A stretch of 64,000 nucleotides of DNA from positions 11,365,203 through 11,429,202 of the forward strand of contig CM060131.1 of the NCBI GenBank assembly GCA_030522415.1. The letters run 5' to 3'. How positions within the stretch are numbered: the first letter of the stretch is position 1; the number at the start of each line of letters is the position of its first letter. The stretch is from Channallabes apus. Lineage: Eukaryota; Chordata; Actinopteri; Siluriformes; Clariidae. This document shows, in pieces, positions 12,813 to 23,511 of this stretch. A program made the translations under genes and the position numbers. Below the pieces are notes generated by a model. That model did no database searches. It saw only the letters and a program-made list of their open reading frames with translations, and was not told the DNA's origin.

Positions 12813-13680
12813 TTAGAGTGTTAATCTTTTCCCTAGTTTGTTAAACTAATGCTAATGCTGCTTATGGCACAACGTTTAAATCATAATTCCAGTTCCTATA
12901 TCCAGTTTTATTTGTTCTTCATTCTATTGTTTTAATATGTTTAATAAAACCATGTTTGCAGTTATGTCTTTGATTTCTTCATCTAATGACTGAGCACAAG
13001 ACGAAATAATGGATGTAGCATTCTACCAGAAGGAGGTGAATGACACTCTGTTTGTTGATGTTCAGCTTGATGAAAATCCCAAAAATGGTGCTTCTCCTTA
13101 AAGAAATTCTGACTTCCGACAACTGTACCTTATTTTTTCCTCAACAATTCAGTTCTATTAAATGAAAAAAATAAGTATTTATATATTGACATTAATGCAT
13201 TAACAAAGGTTGTTTTTGCAAAGCAACTTTATAGAAGCAAAAGAAAATTTTGGAAATAAGTTTTAAAAATGTGAGGAAATATGTATAAATCAAAGCTCAT
13301 GTACTTCTTGCTTGCTCTTGATGCCATACCTGCATTGTTGCATGGTTTGGAGAACATCATGATCTCTCTACGTCCTTACTTTAGGAATAAAGCCTGCTTG
13401 TCAGCCCCTTGTCTGTTGTGGTCAGGCTCTTGCCAAAAGCTTGCAAGGTGGCATCTTCTCTCTGAAGTGCTAGTATTGTTCTAGACAGACCCTCCCTTTG
13501 AAAGTCCATGCACTGCTCCAATCAGACTCACACAAAAGGCACATGAAGTAGTCACTCTTGTTGCAAACTTTAGACGTACACCTCTGCGTCTATGCCTGCC
13601 CCTTCAAGCCCACAGCAACAGCACCCATTTCATGACAGAATGCTCAACCGCACAAAAGGCATAGCAGAGCCTCCCAAGGC
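12813..13680. other. Anonymous DNA, possibly part of an unclassified repeat
   Basis: No gene recognised. The right half (about 13300-13680) is less AT-rich than its surroundings and runs into the tandem array, so it may belong to the same unidentified retroelement-like repeat. Confidence 0.35.
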
Positions 13681-13695
13681 GAGATAAATTTTTTT

Positions 13696-14121
13696 TTGGG
13701 GGGGGACCGTGACGCCGGGGCAAGCTGGTTGTCGGTAATCGGCAGAACAGTGGAGGTCCCATCTCGTCAGAGGGCCTCAGTGGAAGTCCCGTCTCGACAG
13801 AGGGCCTCAGTGGAGGCCCCCGAGTCTTCAGAGACCGCCTCAGTGGAAGCCCTGTCTCCGTGGACAACCCAGTGCTGCATCCGCTGCTCGGCCTGCGAGA
13901 GCGATCAAGTGCTGCCTCTGCCGCCGCCGCTGACCTCCATGACAAACTGCAGCCATGAGCCTATGTCAAGTTCCAGCCTGAGTTCCATACCAAGCCCTTA
14001 CAAGGCTTATATGTCATGTTTAATGGTGCCCATTCTAAGCCTTTTCCCAGCACTTATTCTAAGCCTCAGCTCAGCTTCCATGCCCAGCCCCTGTCTGATT
14101 ACCCTGGTAAATCCTGGCTAG
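13696..14121 (+). CDS. Open frame across tandem repeat, unknown, probably repeat-derived
   Basis: This is the longest open frame in the 12.8-14.7 kb stretch. Residues 15-50 contain repeated EVPSRQRASVE-like units encoded by a 30-33-base tandem array (about 13746-13862); the rest is rich in Ser and Pro and shows no domain I recognise. The base composition (GC-rich, CpG-containing) differs from the AT-rich surroundings. I do not recognise the product. It could be a scrap of a retroelement gag or a chance frame, and I would not treat it as a host gene. Confidence 0.2.
   Translation: MGGDRDAGASWLSVIGRTVEVPSRQRASVEVPSRQRASVEAPESSETASVEALSPWTTQCCIRCSACESDQVLPLPPPLTSMTNCSHEPMSSSSLSSIPSPYKAYMSCLMVPILSLFPALILSLSSASMPSPCLITLVNPG
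13746..13862 (+). repeat. Short tandem array of about 30-33 bases, 3-4 units
   Basis: Units start CAGTGGAGGTCCC or CAGTGGAAGTCCC and end CAGAGGGCCT or a close variant. Units one and two are nearly identical; the third and fourth are diverged. Confidence 0.85.
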
Positions 14122-14698
14122 ACTTCATTGCCAAGTTCTGGAATAGTTCTGATGCTCAGCTCTGCCTGGCTCTTTCTCTTGACTCTACAGTCACAAATCC
14201 CAATAGAGAACTCTGTTCCCTTGTATTACAGCCTTGGGATCTGGCAGGAATGAACTAGAAACATGCCTGGAGATCAGCCTGGTGATGCACCACAGCCACA
14301 TGCACATCATAATATCACCCTTAATCTGTTACTGTTCATATTTTTTTTCTTTGTATGTTTGTTTTTTTCTTGTTGTTGTTTTAGTTCTTGTTTTCTGTTC
14401 TGTCTCTTATGCTAACATTAATGGCACATTAATTATAATGCTGGTCCTTGCTCAGAAATCAGTACACAGTTCCTTTTCTTGTATCTAACTCTCTTTTGTT
14501 CATTTGATTGCTTTGTGGTCAATAAAACGAAAACTAGAATATCCTAGTCTCATTTAATCCCTGTATCGAAACCATTATTTATCTTTACATATCATAATTT
14601 ATGATTTTATGTCATCTCTATGTTCCCTTAATTGCTTTAATATAATACTTAGCATACAGTATATTCTACAAAAAGCAAATGTCCTAAATTAAAATTAT
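14122..14698. other. Anonymous DNA, probably remainder of the unclassified repeat
   Basis: No gene. It contains CAGCCTGAGTTCC-like and CTAAGCC-rich sequence followed by a T-rich stretch, with AATAAA near 14521, which could be a poly-A signal of an old element. Confidence 0.3.
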
Positions 14699-15385
14699 AT
14701 AGCGCATCCGGAAAGTACTCACAGCACATCACTTTTTCCACATTTTGTTATGTCACAGCCTTATCTAAAATGGATTAAATAATTTTTTCCCCTCAGAATT
14801 CTACACACAACACCCAATAATGACAACATGAAAAAAGTTTAATTAAGATTTTTGCAAAAAAAATAAAAACATTGAGAAAGCACATTTGCAAAACTGAGCT
14901 CAGACGCGTCCTTTTTCCCCTGATCATCCTTTAGTTGTTCCTGCAGCTGTGGTACAGTAAATTCAGTTTATTGGACATGATTTGGAAAGGCACCCACCTA
15001 AGGTCCCACAGTTGACAGTTCATGTCAGAGCACAAACCAAGCATGACGTCAAAGGAATTTTATGTAAACCTCCGAGACAGGATTGTCTCAAGGCACAAAT
15101 CTGTTATTTTTTTTTTTTCCGCCAGAAAAATTCTGCTGCTTTGAAGGTCCCAATGAGCACAGTGGCCTCCATCATCCGTAAGTGGAAGAAGTTCGAAACC
15201 ACCAGGACTCTTTCTAGAGCTGGCTGGCCATCTAAACTGAGCGATCGGGCGAGAAGACGGAAGCGACTCCTAAGTAAACGGCACATGGCAGCCCGACTGG
15301 AGTTTGCCAAATGCACCTGAAAGACTCTCAGACCATGAGAAACAAAATTCTCAGGTATGATAAGACTATCTGGCCACTCTACCAT
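14699..15385 (+). mobile_element. Tc1-like element fragment (left end plus partial transposase)
   Basis: The left end (AGCGCATCCGGAAAGTACTC, then CACTTTTTCCACATTTTGTT) is a familiar fish Tc1-like inverted repeat. A transposase remnant lies at about 15125-15320. The catalytic half and the right terminus are gone. Confidence 0.75.
15125..15320 (+). pseudogene. Tc1-like transposase N-terminal remnant
   Basis: It reads as the paired-like DNA-binding region of a Tc1 transposase. A helix-turn-helix segment STVASIIRKWKKF is followed by a linker with the basic GRP-hook-like sequence (here GWPSKLSDRARR). Intact Tc1 transposases are about 340 residues; this covers fewer than 70, with no DDE catalytic residues. 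The upstream open frame is not transposase and is joined by chance. Confidence 0.75.
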
Positions 15386-17042
15386 ATGGTAAAATAAAAA
15401 TGCACATAAAAATCTACTTCTAACAATATTTTTAAACTGTTACTACGGTAAAGTTAGTGACATACAGTAAGCAACAGCCATAGTAAACAATACATTTTAC
15501 ATAAATACTGTATAACTTTTTACATAAAGTTTGAAAGCTTATCATATGAAAATGAAAAGCAAGGAGGTAAAGCAATTTCACGAAAAGTGACTTTAACAAG
15601 AACATACAAATAATTGTGAGACAGCTGCATCTTGGGCATCTATTTCTGCTATCAAATAGCTGTTTGATATAAAACTGTTGTATAAAAGAAATATTGAAAA
15701 AGCATGAATGCAGCTATACTAAATATTGGCATAGCTGTGATTTGGCATTAACATGAGCCTGAGTCATATATACCGTATTTGATTACTGATATTTAATTAA
15801 ATGTACGGAAAGCAAAATGTAAAAATTTTGATTACAGTATTACCATTTACATCAGTCTCTGTCGCATCACAAGAGGTAAAAGTCACTTCTGGCATAAAAA
15901 AATTATTCTGATCATCATTTCAGCACTTGTGTGAACACTGTTTGCTCTTACACTGATAATCACAAATTAATTTTCTGAGCAATGTTCTGTTGCTTTAATT
16001 TTCAATAAGTCAGGTAAACATTTTAAAACTTTGCCTACACAGTGTGTAAGTACTTTTTTTTGAAGATGTATTATCGTCGTCAGGAGCATCTTAAATTCTG
16101 GCAGGCAGTTTGGCAGTTACAGTACATATTAATGGATAATGCATATGCGCATTTGGTTTTAACACATAGCTATCCAACAACTTGATTAGACATCTTTAGA
16201 CAAATTGCTTATTTTTTACCACAAGAATTTCCTTACACAGCAGGAAATTTAAAGAAAGCATGAGCAACATTAGAAAGTAAATAATATTTTCATTTTAGTG
16301 ATTTATCGCTCCTTAGAATTCTTAAACAGAAAAACACTGTCTTTGTATGTTTGCCAGAATCCATCTCCAGTGCCAGCCAAAGCATTTCCCCAGGCTAGTA
16401 GACATATGAGAAAAATTGAGATGCTTGCTTGCCTGTAATGCCACAAACATCCTGAGAGATGCACTGAACAGATTAGCAGAACTGCAAGACCTGGTTGGAT
16501 GTGCAAAAAAGGTACTGACTTCACAAGTATCACAGTTGGTGTACCAGCCTGTCACATTGATAAAGACTTGATATGTTGTGCAAAATATTTAGTTATTTAC
16601 ATATTCAGGTATTCTATTTAAACCTACACGGAATTATGGATAGTCCCATATGCATACCACCGACTCATAAAAACATTACTTTTCCACGTACTGTACATAA
16701 TCATACTGCATAAGGCTTTAGGTTTGCAAAAATAAAGAAGGTGTAAAATGATAAAATGTACAGTATTGAACTGTTTGTTTCATTATGATTTGTTGGTTTA
16801 GACCTTAAACAATGACCTAATTAGTGGATTGTATCCATCAGCTAGGATAGCATTGCACGAACCCATAGAACTCCATGTATCCTGTCCGAATCCTAACATT
16901 AATAAATAACATTGTCATCATTGCATATCAACAGCATTGTGTAAATTGTTACAATATGATAAGTTTGAGGCAATGTGAAGTAAATTTTATCTACCTTGTA
17001 TGGAAGTGTGCAGAGACAGAAATAATGTAAAGAAAAAGTAAC
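15386..17042. other. Anonymous AT-rich DNA
   Basis: No gene or recognised element in 1.6 kb. Seven or so TACTGTA/TACAGTA heptamers are scattered through it. Confidence 0.5.
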
Positions 17043-17097
17043 CTCGACCCTGGATGTGCAAGGCAACAGTGATATCAACTAAGTCACCATGCTGCAC
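17043..17097 (-). mobile_element. Head fragment of a Mermaid-type SINE
   Basis: GACCCTGGATGTGCAAGGCA, then a diverged TAACCACTACACC-like block, matches the tRNA-like head in reverse orientation. Nothing else of the SINE remains. Confidence 0.6.
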
Positions 17098-17735
17098 CTA
17101 AGCAAAAAACCCCTAATATAAATAATAAAGAGTTTGGGGGTTATCGCATAACGAAGGAAGTAATGAGATTACTATGGGCTGCTGAGCTGAGACAGAGAAA
17201 GAGATATGAGGACTGAGGAAGTGAGAAGAGCAAGTAACACTCTTCATAGTGTCACTCCAAATGAACAAGCCTTAACTTGGTGCAATATAAGTTTCATCAG
17301 GTTAATACAGTCTGTGTTCATATTATGTGTTTTGCTTCCATTATCACTAATCATAATTCATTATTCATTATCATAATCATATCATTCAGGTTGACAGTCT
17401 TAGAAATGCTTGCATCTGATTGTATTATTGCTTTTTGTGGTCTGAGCCTCAAAGAGCAAACTACAGTAGATGATACCACAAATTCATTAGTTTACACAAA
17501 AAAATACACATGTATTTTTCCAGTTTCCCCTCCACACACAGAGCCTGATGACTCATATAGTGATGCTGGAGTGAGTCGAGATTTATGATGCCAGGACATG
17601 CGCAGACTCTTTATCAACCTTTTTATGGGTTTGGAGGGCTGTCCACTTCTCCCTCCTTTCTCTCTATCTCTTATTCTTGTTCTTTTGCTTGTACTCTGTC
17701 GTTCTCTCTCTGGCTTAGTCACAATTGGCCAGACT
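17098..17735. other. Anonymous AT-rich DNA
   Basis: No gene recognised. A pyrimidine-rich stretch lies at about 17640-17715. Confidence 0.5.
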
Positions 17736-17737
17736 TA

Positions 17738-17952
17738 CAGTGGTGTGAAAAACTATTTGCCCCCCTCCTGATTTCTTATTCTTTTGCATGTTTGTCACAC
17801 AAAATGTTTCTGATCATCAAACACATTTAACTATTAGTCAAAGATAACACAAGTAAACACAAAATGCAGTTTTTAAATGAGGGGTTTTATTATTTAGGGA
17901 GGAAAAAAAATCCAAACCTACATGGCCCTGTGTGAAAAAGTAATTGCCCCCT
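17738..17952 (+). repeat. Left IR/DR arm of the Tc1-like transposon
   Basis: Imperfect inverted partner of 19146-19360. The outer repeat is at the tip and the inner repeat at about 17929-17950. Confidence 0.9.
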
Positions 17953-17956
17953 GAAC

Positions 17957-18981
17957 CTAATAACTGGTTGGGCCACCCTTAGCAGCAATAACTGCAATCA
18001 AGCCTTTGCGATAACTTGCAACGAGTCTTTTACAGCGCTCTGGAGGAATTTTGGCCCACTCATCTTTGCAGAATTGTTGTAATTCAGCTTTATTTGAGGG
18101 TTTTCTAGCATGAACCGCCTTTTTAAGGTCATGCCACAACATCTCAATAGGATTCAGGTCAGGACTTTGACTAGGCCACTCCAAAGTCTTCATTTTGTTT
18201 TTCTTCAGCCATTCAGAGGTGGATTTGCTGGTGTGTTTTGGGTCATTGTCCTGCAGCAGCACCCAAGATCGCTTCAGCTTGAGTTGAGGAACAGATGGCC
18301 GGACATTCTCCTTCAGGATTTTTTGGTAGACAGTAGAATTCATGGTTCCATCTATCACAGCAAGCCTTCCAGGTCCTGAAGCAGCAAAACAACCCCAGAC
18401 CATCACACTAGCACCACCATATTTTACTGTTGGTATGATGTTCTTTTTCTGAAATGCTGTGTTACTTTTATGCCAGATGTAACGGGACACGCACCTTCCA
18501 AAAAGTTTTGTCTCGTCGGTCCACAAGGTATTTTGTGGTAAGGTAAGTCTTGGCAATCATTGAGATGTTTTTTTTTAGCAAAATTGAGACGAGCCTTAAT
18601 GTCCTTTTTGCTTAAAAGTGGTTTGCGCCTTGGAAATCTGCCATGCAGGCCATTTTTACCCAGTCTCTTTCTTATGGTGGAGTCGTGAACACTGACCTTA
18701 ATTGAGGCAAGTGAGGCCTGCAGTTCTTTAGATGTTGTCCTGGGGTCTTTTGTGGCCTCTCGGATGAGTCGTCTCTGCGCTCTTGGGGTAATTTTGGTCG
18801 GCCGGCCACTCCTGGGAAGGTTCACCACTGTTCCATGTTTTTGCCATTTGTGGATAATGGCTCTCACTGTGGTTCGCTGGAGTCCCAAAGCTTTAGAAAT
18901 GGCTTTATAACCTTTACCAGACTGATAGATCTCAATTACTTTTGTTCTCATTTCTTCCTGAATTTCTTTGGATCTTGGCAT
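17957..18981 (-). pseudogene. Tc1-like DDE transposase, one frameshift
   Basis: The gene reads from an ATG at 18981 down to a stop near 17957. The N-terminal part (about 140 residues, 18981 to about 18555) holds two helix-turn-helix segments (YKAISKALGLQRTTVRAI; STIRKRLGKNGL) around a GRPTKI hook, as in transposases that bind IR/DR sites. The C-terminal part, in another frame (about 18556-17957), holds the catalytic triad: LWTDETK (first Asp), LLQDNDPKHTSK (second Asp) and SPDLNPIEMLWHDLKK (Glu), with the glycine-rich WGCFAASGPG segment between. The span is 1,025 bases, one short of 342 codons, so a single one-base loss near 18540-18556 would explain the break. All catalytic residues are present. 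It is one of the least damaged transposase genes here. Confidence 0.93.
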
Positions 18982-19145
18982 GATGTCTAGCTTTTGAGGT
19001 GCTTTTGGTCTACTTCTCTGTGTCAGGTAGCTCCTATTTAAGTGATTTCTTGATTGAAACAGGTGTGGCAGTAATCAGGCCTGGGGGTGACTACAGAAAT
19101 TGAACTCAGGTGTGATAAACCACAGTTAAGTTATTCTTTAACAAG

Positions 19146-19360
19146 GGGGGCAATCACTTTTTCACACAGGGCCATGTAGATTTGGAGTTTTTTTTCTCCC
19201 TTAATAACGTAAACCTTCATTTAAAAACTGCATTTTGTGTTCAATTATGTTATCTTTGACTAATAGTTAACGGTTTTTGATGAGCAGAAACATTTAAGTG
19301 TGACAAACATGCAAAAGAATAAGAAATCAGGAAGGGGGCAAATAGTTTTTCACACCACTG
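19146..19360 (-). repeat. Right IR/DR arm of the Tc1-like transposon
   Basis: Inverted counterpart of 17738-17952, with TTTTTCACACCACTG at the tip and the inner repeat at about 19147-19167. It lies upstream of the transposase start and may hold its promoter. Confidence 0.9.
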
Positions 19361-20033
19361 TATACAGGATATGTCTTTGCACTGTGTTGCTCTATTGACA
19401 AAGCTGTTTCACCTGCTTCTTCTAGCCAAAGTCATTCAAGCCTTTATGATCAACAGTTCCTGGATCAGTACCAATATCAATCTTTCATTTCAAGAACAAG
19501 ATCGTGGTCATAAGTTTGAGGTCATCAGTGAATACTGAATATTTGCCATGAAAATCAAATATTAAAACTCTCTATACATGATCATTTTCAAAGTAATAAT
19601 GATGACTAGCCAAACAGAATTCAATATTGTAAAAGCTCTCCTCACAAGCTCACGACATTTTTCACGCTGTTCACATTTTCGCAATGGCCAAGAGAACAGT
19701 TCAAGCACAGCTTTTGACATATTTCAAAAAGAAGAGAACTGAAGGTACAGTATGATACTGTACATACGAACAAATCCTCTCAGCAGAGATGCGATGAAAA
19801 TGAAGGATTCAGTTTAACAAGGGAGTTTTTTAAATGACTGACAGCTTTTATTATATAATTATATATTATATAATATTATATATAATTATAAAAGATGCAT
19901 TCTTTACCCAATTTGTGTCATTCCATTCTCAATTTAAAGAAGAGGTTTTGTTTTTCCATTAGACTTTGTGGCTTCACGTACATGCTTGGATCAACAATAG
20001 GTTTTGAAATCTATAATAGTAAAAGTTTAATGA

Positions 20034-20038
<5 letters not shown>

Positions 20039-20072
<34 letters not shown>

Positions 20073-20110
20073 GCGTGTGTGTGTGTGTGTGAGAGAGAGA
20101 GTGAGAGAGG
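20039..20110 (+). repeat. (TG)n-(GA)n compound microsatellite
   Basis: About 50 bases of GT with two GC interruptions, then about 18 bases of GAGA. Confidence 0.95.
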
Positions 20111-20315
20111 AGACTGGTGTGTAGTCATACAAAACTACAATACTATTAAATGTATATATTATTTATTTAAATTTTATTTTTATCTACTCTATTGTCTAAT
20201 TTTGACAATTGCATGTTTAAATGCATGTGTTTTGTTTTGTTTTGATGTCTTCAAGTTTAAATTAAACTTATATTTTGCTAATACAACTGAAAATTTTGAT
20301 ATATTTTGACATACA

Positions 20316-20354
20316 CCCCCCCCCCCCCCCCCCCAAAAAAAAAAAAAAAAAAAA
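20316..20354 (+). repeat. Poly-C to poly-A homopolymer junction
   Basis: Nineteen C followed directly by twenty A. The lengths may be affected by sequencing error. Confidence 0.9.
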
Positions 20355-21188
20355 TAGTCCGCATCACTGTCCATAGCCATTATAGGATTTCTGCGAATAT
20401 ATCCTATATATCCTAATCCAATTACACATCTATGGGAGATTTTAGGCTGACATGTTAGACAGAACTTTAACTGTACTCTAAATGCCAGAGACCGTCACTG
20501 TTAAATCAACGTCAAGGTGCGCTGAAGCTGTTTTGGCAGCTAGTCATGCCTCAATACCTTACTAAGACATTTGATGTTGTTATTTCCTTTAATTTGATCG
20601 CCTGTCTGTAGCAACCAAGCCAAATTGTCACTGTGTAAATGAATGAGGTAAGAGGGACAGTGTAAACAGTCCATTCCAGGCCATTACACATCACAGATTT
20701 TCACACAAGTGAAATAATTTTAGCATAATTAATCCGCCTACCAGTATGTTTTTAGGAAGTGAGAGGAAAACGTGTGCATGGTGAGAACAAGCTAAGCTTC
20801 CCACAGACAGTAAACTCATGATCAAACCCGGGATCCTGCGGCTGAACTGGCATGACGTCCTGTCAAAGTAATTACTATGATACAGTAGGATTAAAGCAAT
20901 TATTAAAATATACAGAAAAACAAGGGATAGCAATAACCTTCCATGCTTTCTCTCTCTCTCTCTCTCTCGCCCACTCTCTCACTCAGTATTCTTTTATCAT
21001 CTTGTGGAATTTTGCAAGCAAATATTGAAAAAAATAATTCTGCATAAAATCTGATGTTTTCAGTTACCAAAGTGAGTTTGCTGAATGTGGAAATGATTAA
21101 AATTGCAAGAAGGTCCCAGCTGCTGTTGACGTGCAACAGAACAGCTAATCTAGGCCACATATTGCACACACACTTCCTGTCTCGCAAA

Positions 21189-21192
21189 TCTC

Positions 21193-21229
<37 letters not shown>
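21189..21229 (+). repeat. (CT)n microsatellite
   Basis: About 40 bases of CT with one CCC interruption. Confidence 0.95.
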
Positions 21230-21625
21230 GCCTCTGTATGTGTGCGTACTTACTGTATATTATCATTGTTTAAATAATATCTGTAATGGAAAATATAGCT
21301 TAGAATATTCAATATAGAATATTTTGCGATTAATAAGGTTTCATTGAATTTCATTTACACAAATTAGGAAGCCTAAACTTTTACGTAAATCTTACGTTTT
21401 ACCATTTACAGTGGCTTGCAAAAGTATTCGGCCCTCTTGAACTTTTCCACATTTTGTCACATTACAGCCACAAGCATGAATTAATTTTATTGGAATTCCA
21501 CATGAAAGATCAATGCAAAGTGGTGTACATGTGAGAAGTGGAACGAAAATCATACATGATTCCAAACATGTTTTACAAATAAATAACTGAAAAGTGGGGT
21601 GTGCATAATTATTCAGCCCCCTGAG

Positions 21626-22117
21626 TCAATACTTAGAACCACCTTTTGCTGCAATTACAGCTGCCAGTCTTTTAGGGTGTGTCTCTACCAGCTTTGCACA
21701 TCTAGAGACTGAAATCCTTGCCCATTCTTCTTTGCAAAACAGCTCCAGCTCAGTCAGATTAGATGGACAGCAGTTTTCAGATCTTGCCACAGATTCTCGA
21801 TTGGATTTAGATCTGGACTTTGACTGGGTCATTCTAACACATGGATATGTTATGTTTTAAACCATTCCATTGTTGCCCTGGCTTTATGTTTAGGGTCGTT
21901 GTCCTGCTGGAAGGTGAACCTCCGCCAAAGTCTCAAGTCTTTTGCAGACTCCAAGAGGTTTTCTTCCAAGATTGCCCTGTATTTGGCTCCATCCATCTTC
22001 CCATCAACTCTGACCAGCTTCCCTGTCCCTGCTGAAGAGAAGCACCCCCAGAGCATGATGCTGCCACCACCATATTTGACAGTGGGGATGGTGTGTTCAG
22101 AGTGATGTGCAGTGTTA
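21626..22117 (-). pseudogene. Tc1-like transposase, C-terminal half (left of DIRS insert)
   Basis: Reading leftward from 22117 it holds the catalytic-domain segment GCFSSAGTGKL and the second-Asp block FQQDNDPKHKA. After a frame change near 21840 come the CKEEWARI and RLAAVIAAKGG blocks that end fish Tc1 transposases. The third acidic block (PDLNPIE in relatives) is damaged (SKSRSKSNRES). The N-terminal half of the same gene resumes at 26153, beyond the DIRS element. Confidence 0.9.
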
Positions 22118-22325
22118 GTTCCCTTTCAAAGGCTACTCTCGATGCTGCGTGAAAACGCTGTGGGAACCATTTTGTCATGTTGCCAGTTGTGAAGCATGTG
22201 TGTGCAAACACGCCAAATTTTTGGCTATGTATAACCTCGGTCAGGTGACGTCATCTGATTAGACGCAGCTGGAGGTTATAAATACTAGTAAGCCGGCGAC
22301 AAACCTCAGATTCTTTGTCTTCACT
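22118..22325 (+). repeat. Left inverted terminal repeat of DIRS copy A
   Basis: Begins GTTCCCTTTCAAAGGCTACT and includes AACGCTGTGGGAACCATTTT, a CRE and a TATA box, ending near CTCAGATTCTTTGTCT. The complement lies at 25928-26112. Confidence 0.92.
22246..22284 (+). promoter_or_regulatory. CRE plus TATA box in DIRS copy A left repeat
   Basis: The palindrome TGACGTCA (22246-22253) is a full cAMP response element, followed 23 bases later by TATAAATA (22277-22284). The pair is conserved in copy B with the same spacing, so it is a good candidate for the element's promoter. Transcription would start near 22310. Confidence 0.6.
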
Positions 22326-23002
22326 TGACCTTGTTATAATAGCGTGTCTGTGTTTAAACCAGCAGAATAAGAAGTGTTTTAACTCACCGATATCGGAGTT
22401 TAAACGAGAAATAGCCTCTACGCACTGGAAAACTTTAAAGTTTCTGTCGGGTGGCCGGGGGGCGGAGCTTCACGACGCTCTCTTCCCCCTCTTAGCTCTC
22501 TCCATGTGAGTTACTGTAACCCTTTCATGGAGTAGGCAGTATTATGTTTTCCTGAAATCGACTTATTTATTTTCTTAAATATAGTTGATGTGGAAGCGCG
22601 GGGTTATATGATGATGATGCCCAGATAGAAGAGACACATCACAGGCGATCTCTCTCCTGGGGCATCATCCTTCCTGAGAAGCTAATATTTCCTTCAAGCT
22701 GTGTAGACTTTCATCTTCCCTGGAGGGAAAAGCAGGTCTGACACCCCCAGTCTCCACTTCCATGAAACCGGAAAGTGTGCATCTACTGACAGACGTTGCT
22801 GGGTACGGGGCCATTGAACATGCTCCCCCTACCAGACACTGAGTCAAGCCGGTATTTCTTGGTTCCCAGGAGGAACAGGGGGCTGCGTCCATATTTTAGA
22901 GTCGCGGGCTGTACCGCTATCTAAAATAAATAATAACAGCTTAAAAATTTTGACTGTCAAACTGATTGCTCTCAAATCCTACCAAGCGATTGATTTGTGA
23001 CA

Positions 23003-23130
23003 ATCGATTGAAGGACGCTTACTTTCATATAGAAATATTGCCACAACACAGGATGTTCCTGAGGTTCGCTTTCGGGGGTGAAGCATACCAGTATCGTGTC
23101 CTTCCATTTGGTCTAACTCCTCACCCGCAT
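23003..23130 (+). pseudogene. DIRS copy A reverse transcriptase fragment
   Basis: The stretch encodes the motif-A region KDAYFHIE (from 23011) and the following LPFGLTP block (23101-23121) of a DIRS reverse transcriptase, with the FLRFAFGGE segment between. The Asp of KDAYF is one of the three polymerase catalytic carboxylates. Upstream, one base is missing just before this block and a codon that is Trp in relatives is a stop (TGA near 22991). The YxDD region is not recognisable. The same two lesions occur in copy B. Confidence 0.8.
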
Positions 23131-23511
23131 GAGGATTGAGTCCAACGCCACGAAAGCATGCTCTTTCCTGTTCTGAGGATTTGGGTGTCACATGAGGTTC
23201 GATCTTAAGTGGGCACAGCTGTCTCCCGCTCGTGTCGAATCCAGTTTTGACACCCTCAAGGAAATCAAGCTAGAAATCAAGCTGAAAGCTATCACTTTCA
23301 GAGATCTTGGCTCTCATGGCAGCTGTACCCACGGTGACGCCTTTGGGCCTTCTGCACATGAGAGCATTTCAGTTGTGGCTAAGACAGGGGATTTCACTCT
23401 AGGGCCGATCTCCAACAAGGGTTACGCGCCGGTGCTTCATACCCTTCCTATGTGGTTCAGACCCCGGTTTCTGACTCTGGGTCCCACTCTAAGTGCGTCT
23501 TGTCATCACAG

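Larger units (their letters stand above)
17738..19360 (-). mobile_element. Nearly complete Tc1-like transposon with IR/DR ends
   Basis: At 1,623 bp with TA at both edges (17736-17737 and 19361-19362), it has the length expected for a fish Tc1-like element. Termini are CAGTGGTGTGAAAAACTATT and its complement. Each end is a long inverted repeat of about 215 bases with an outer and an inner binding-site-like direct repeat (GTGTGAAAAACTATTTGCCCC and GTGTGAAAAAGTAATTGCCCC), the IR/DR layout of Sleeping Beauty-type elements. It holds one transposase gene on the minus strand. It has no TACTGTA heptamer inside. Confidence 0.95.
19361..21406. other. Anonymous AT-rich DNA with simple repeats
   Basis: No gene recognised. 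It contains an AT-only palindrome-rich stretch (about 19853-19890), a (TG)n/(GA)n compound repeat (20039-20110), a C/A homopolymer junction (20316-20354), two CT tracts (20949-20968 and 21189-21229), and a very diverged SINE-like stretch at about 20745-20865. Confidence 0.5.

Noticed and set aside
20043..20309. VCVCVC-type open frames over (TG)n tracts
   Set aside because: Simple-repeat artefacts.
20745..20865. Another SINE copy in reverse orientation
   Set aside because: Blocks such as GTGAGAGGAAAACGTGTGC and CAAACCCGGGATCC are suggestive only.
22979..23191. Antisense frames across the DIRS elements and the transposases
   Set aside because: They are shadows of the element genes on the other strand.
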